From: CAZTCJ01 sp964612085
GTDB lineage: Bacteria; Pseudomonadota; Alphaproteobacteria; JAJFIK01
Assembly: GCA_964612085.1 (NCBI GenBank)
Contig: CAZTCJ010000132.1
Location: forward strand, 1 to 7,457
Direction: 5' to 3'
Length of the DNA: 7,457 nucleotides
In this document: piece after piece, positions 5,801 to 7,457 of the stretch
How positions within the stretch are numbered: the stretch's first letter is position 1
How the letters are laid out: every line of letters starts with the position of its first letter
Position numbers and translations under genes: made by a program
The notes under the pieces: model-generated
Told to the model about the DNA's origin: nothing
Seen by the model: only the letters and a program-made list of their open reading frames with translations
The model's database searches: none

Positions 5801-6261
5801 CCTGGAGGGGTATCGTCGTCGGGCGGGGGCGCATTGCCCGGATCGGGCCGGTCGGGGCAGGTCTGGTCGATCAAATCGCGGATAAAGGCCGGGAACTTGT
5901 TGCGCCAGCGTTTGAGCTGGTCGTTGAACGAGGGAAAGCGTTTGCGCACCCGGCGCAGGATCGCCCGCATGGCCGGGCTCGAGGGCGCGACGAGCGCGAT
6001 GCCGACCACCACCATGATCGCCCCGAACGGAATGGGCAGCGGCACAATGGGAATGCCGAGAATAATGAGCAGCCAGCCCACGACGACCCTGAGGCGGCGA
6101 TAGATCATGGCGAGAAACGGCCTCTGTTTGTCGGCGACCCCTTTATGCCCCCTGAGCGGCGGGATGGCCACATCACTCCTGGGCGGCGTTGCGACCTCGT
6201 GGCGGTTCGGATCCGGGCTGCGGCGACCGGCGGCCTTGTCACGAGAGTACGGAGTGGACAT
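5782..6261 (-). CDS. Small membrane protein with two-helix hairpin, function unknown
   Basis: The 159-residue product has a polar, basic N-terminal region (1-55, Pro/Arg-rich). A tight hydrophobic hairpin follows, at about 58-72 and 77-93, joined by a proline turn (PIVPLPIPFG). Next comes a strongly basic stretch (RAILRRVRKRFPSFNDQLKR at 99-118), and the protein ends in a Pro/Asp-rich disordered tail (138-159). The hairpin, with its Pro-Gly-type turn, recalls small PGPGW-like transmembrane proteins, but I cannot assign the family. The charge pattern suggests both termini are cytoplasmic, with the basic segment near the membrane surface. The ATG at 6261 has no Shine-Dalgarno sequence, but a strong promoter ends 5 bases before it, so the message is probably leaderless. 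A shorter form from the ATG at 6108 (53 bases of coding before the first helix removed) has only a distant AGAGG. The gene is head to head with ubiD and tail to tail with the methyltransferase. Confidence 0.75.
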   Translation of the reverse strand: MSTPYSRDKAAGRRSPDPNRHEVATPPRSDVAIPPLRGHKGVADKQRPFLAMIYRRLRVVVGWLLIILGIPIVPLPIPFGAIMVVVGIALVAPSSPAMRAILRRVRKRFPSFNDQLKRWRNKFPAFIRDLIDQTCPDRPDPGNAPPPDDDTPPGPPARP

Positions 6262-6266
6262 TTGAG

Positions 6267-6296
6267 ATTATCGCTGTTGCATACCTTCCCTATCAA
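6267..6296 (-). promoter_or_regulatory. Strong sigma-70-type promoter, probably giving a leaderless message
   Basis: On the minus strand, TTGATA (6296-6291) and GATAAT (6272-6267) each match five of six consensus bases, with an 18-base spacer. Only five bases separate the -10 box from the ATG at 6261, so the expected transcription start falls on or within a base or two of that ATG. This agrees with the absence of a Shine-Dalgarno sequence there. It is the best promoter match I see in the window. Confidence 0.6.
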
Positions 6297-6310
6297 CGAA
6301 TGGTTCTAGC

Positions 6311-7457
6311 ATGGCCTACAAATCGCTTCGAGATTTTCTCACACGCCTCGAAGCCCAGGGCGATCTGGTCCGGGTTTCAGAGCCTGTCTCCACGGTTCTG
6401 GAGATGACGGAAATTCAGACCCGGCTTCTGGCGGAAGGCGGTCCGGCCGTCCTGTTCGAAAAACCGGTGAAGGCCGACGGCACACCCTCGGACATCCCCG
6501 TTCTGATCAATTTGTTCGGCACGGTGGAACGGGTGGCCCGCGCCGTGACCCTGGGCAACGAAGAACGCGCCGATGCGCGCGCCTTGCGCGAAGTGGGCGA
6601 GACGCTGGCCTTCCTGCGCCAGCCCGAACCGCCCCAGGGCCTGCGCCAGGCCATGGACCTGCTGCCGCTTGCCAAGACGGTCGTTTCCATGCGGCCGAAA
6701 AGCCAGTCCTTCGGCACCGCGCCCTGCCAGGAGGTTGTTCTGACCGGGGACGATATCGATTTGTCGATGCTCCCGGTACAGACCTGCTGGCCGGGCGAGC
6801 CCGCGCCGCTGATCACCTGGCCGCTCGTTGTGACGAAAGGTCCCAGCGAGGCGCGGGAAGACGCCTTCAATCTGGGCATCTACCGGATGCAGATGACGGG
6901 CCGCAACACCACGCTGATGCGCTGGCTCAAGCACCGGGGCGGCGCCCAGCATCATCGGCGCTGGGGCAAGGAAAAGGCCGAGCCTCTGCCCGCCGCCGCC
7001 GTCATCGGCGCGGATCCGGGCACGATCCTCGCCGCCGTGACGCCCGTGCCGGACACCCTGTCCGAATATCACTTCGCGGGTCTGTTGCGCGGCTCGCGCG
7101 TCGAACTGGTGGACTGCAAGACCGTTCCGCTGAAGGTTCCCGCCCAGGCCGAGATCGTACTGGAAGGTCACGTCTCGCTGGAAGACTACGGCGATGAAGG
7201 GCCGTATGGGGATCATACGGGCTATTACAACGCGGTCGAACCGTTCCCGATCTTCACCGTCACCGCCGTCACCATGCGGAAAGATCCGATTTATCTCTCC
7301 ACCTTCACTGGTCGCCCGCCGGACGAGCCGAGCGTCTTGGGCGAGGCCTTGAACGAGGTCTTCATCCCGCTCCTGCGCCAGCAGTTCCCGGAGATCGTGG
7401 ACTTCTGGCTGCCGCCCGAGGGCTGTTCCTACCGCATCGCCGTGATCAGCATGAAGA
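6311..7457 (+). CDS. ubiD: 4-hydroxy-3-polyprenylbenzoate decarboxylase UbiD, N-terminal part (runs off right edge)
   Basis: This prenylated-FMN-dependent decarboxylase removes the ring carboxyl after UbiA has prenylated 4-hydroxybenzoate in ubiquinone synthesis. The window holds 382 residues of a family usually near 490-500. The opening MAYKSLRDFLTRLEAQGDLVR is typical of UbiD. NLGIYRMQMTG at 187-197 supplies the Asn and nearby groups that bind the metal and cofactor phosphate. EIVLEG at 281-286 holds a conserved Glu, and DEGPYGDHTGYY at 295-306 contains the acidic pair corresponding, from memory, to the catalytic glutamates of the Fdc1 relative. The 160-200 residue ITWPLVVTKGP block is also standard. 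The family also holds other aromatic-acid decarboxylases, but length, opening and motifs favour the ubiquinone enzyme. The cofactor needs the prenyltransferase UbiX, not seen here. The ATG at 6311 has no clear Shine-Dalgarno sequence, and the 49-base upstream gap is shared with the opposing gene's promoter. The plus-strand promoter is not obvious. Confidence 0.95.
   Translation, partial: MAYKSLRDFLTRLEAQGDLVRVSEPVSTVLEMTEIQTRLLAEGGPAVLFEKPVKADGTPSDIPVLINLFGTVERVARAVTLGNEERADARALREVGETLAFLRQPEPPQGLRQAMDLLPLAKTVVSMRPKSQSFGTAPCQEVVLTGDDIDLSMLPVQTCWPGEPAPLITWPLVVTKGPSEAREDAFNLGIYRMQMTGRNTTLMRWLKHRGGAQHHRRWGKEKAEPLPAAAVIGADPGTILAAVTPVPDTLSEYHFAGLLRGSRVELVDCKTVPLKVPAQAEIVLEGHVSLEDYGDEGPYGDHTGYYNAVEPFPIFTVTAVTMRKDPIYLSTFTGRPPDEPSVLGEALNEVFIPLLRQQFPEIVDFWLPPEGCSYRIAVISMK

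Overview
The window is high-GC DNA, densely coded on both strands, and its protein families fit an alphaproteobacterium best. The clues are a plant/alphaproteobacterial-type glutamate-cysteine ligase, an RsmE with the ADTAA variant motif, and an NNT1-type (COG3897) methyltransferase resembling the ETF beta-subunit lysine methylase. I cannot place it below class. It looks like core chromosome: there are no mobile elements, tRNA or rRNA genes, or CRISPR arrays, and no gene-free stretch exceeds about 120 bases.

Layout. On the minus strand, read right to left, come a secreted protein of unknown function (3043-1439), rsmE (1412-600) and the start of gshA (484 to beyond the left edge). Divergent from these, on the plus strand, is a run of ubiA (3187-4134), a membrane fatty-acid-desaturase-family gene (4159-5106) and a SAM-dependent methyltransferase (5109-5780), with gaps of 24 and 2 bases. 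It meets tail to tail, with one base between stop codons, a minus-strand gene for a small two-helix membrane protein (6261-5782). That gene is head to head with ubiD (6311 to beyond the right edge).

How the genes fit together. ubiA and ubiD encode two early steps of ubiquinone synthesis: prenylation of 4-hydroxybenzoate, then decarboxylation of the product. The methyltransferase probably acts on electron transfer flavoprotein, which feeds electrons into the ubiquinone pool, so a loose quinone/electron-entry theme is plausible, although only ubiA lies in the same run. gshA (glutathione) and rsmE (16S rRNA methylation) are housekeeping.

Most worth a second look are the uncharacterised exported protein between ubiA and rsmE, the predicted leaderless promoter of the small membrane protein, the ubiA-desaturase-methyltransferase grouping, and a 12-base perfect palindrome over the rsmE stop codon. 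I found no convincing sign of a wholly new multi-gene system.
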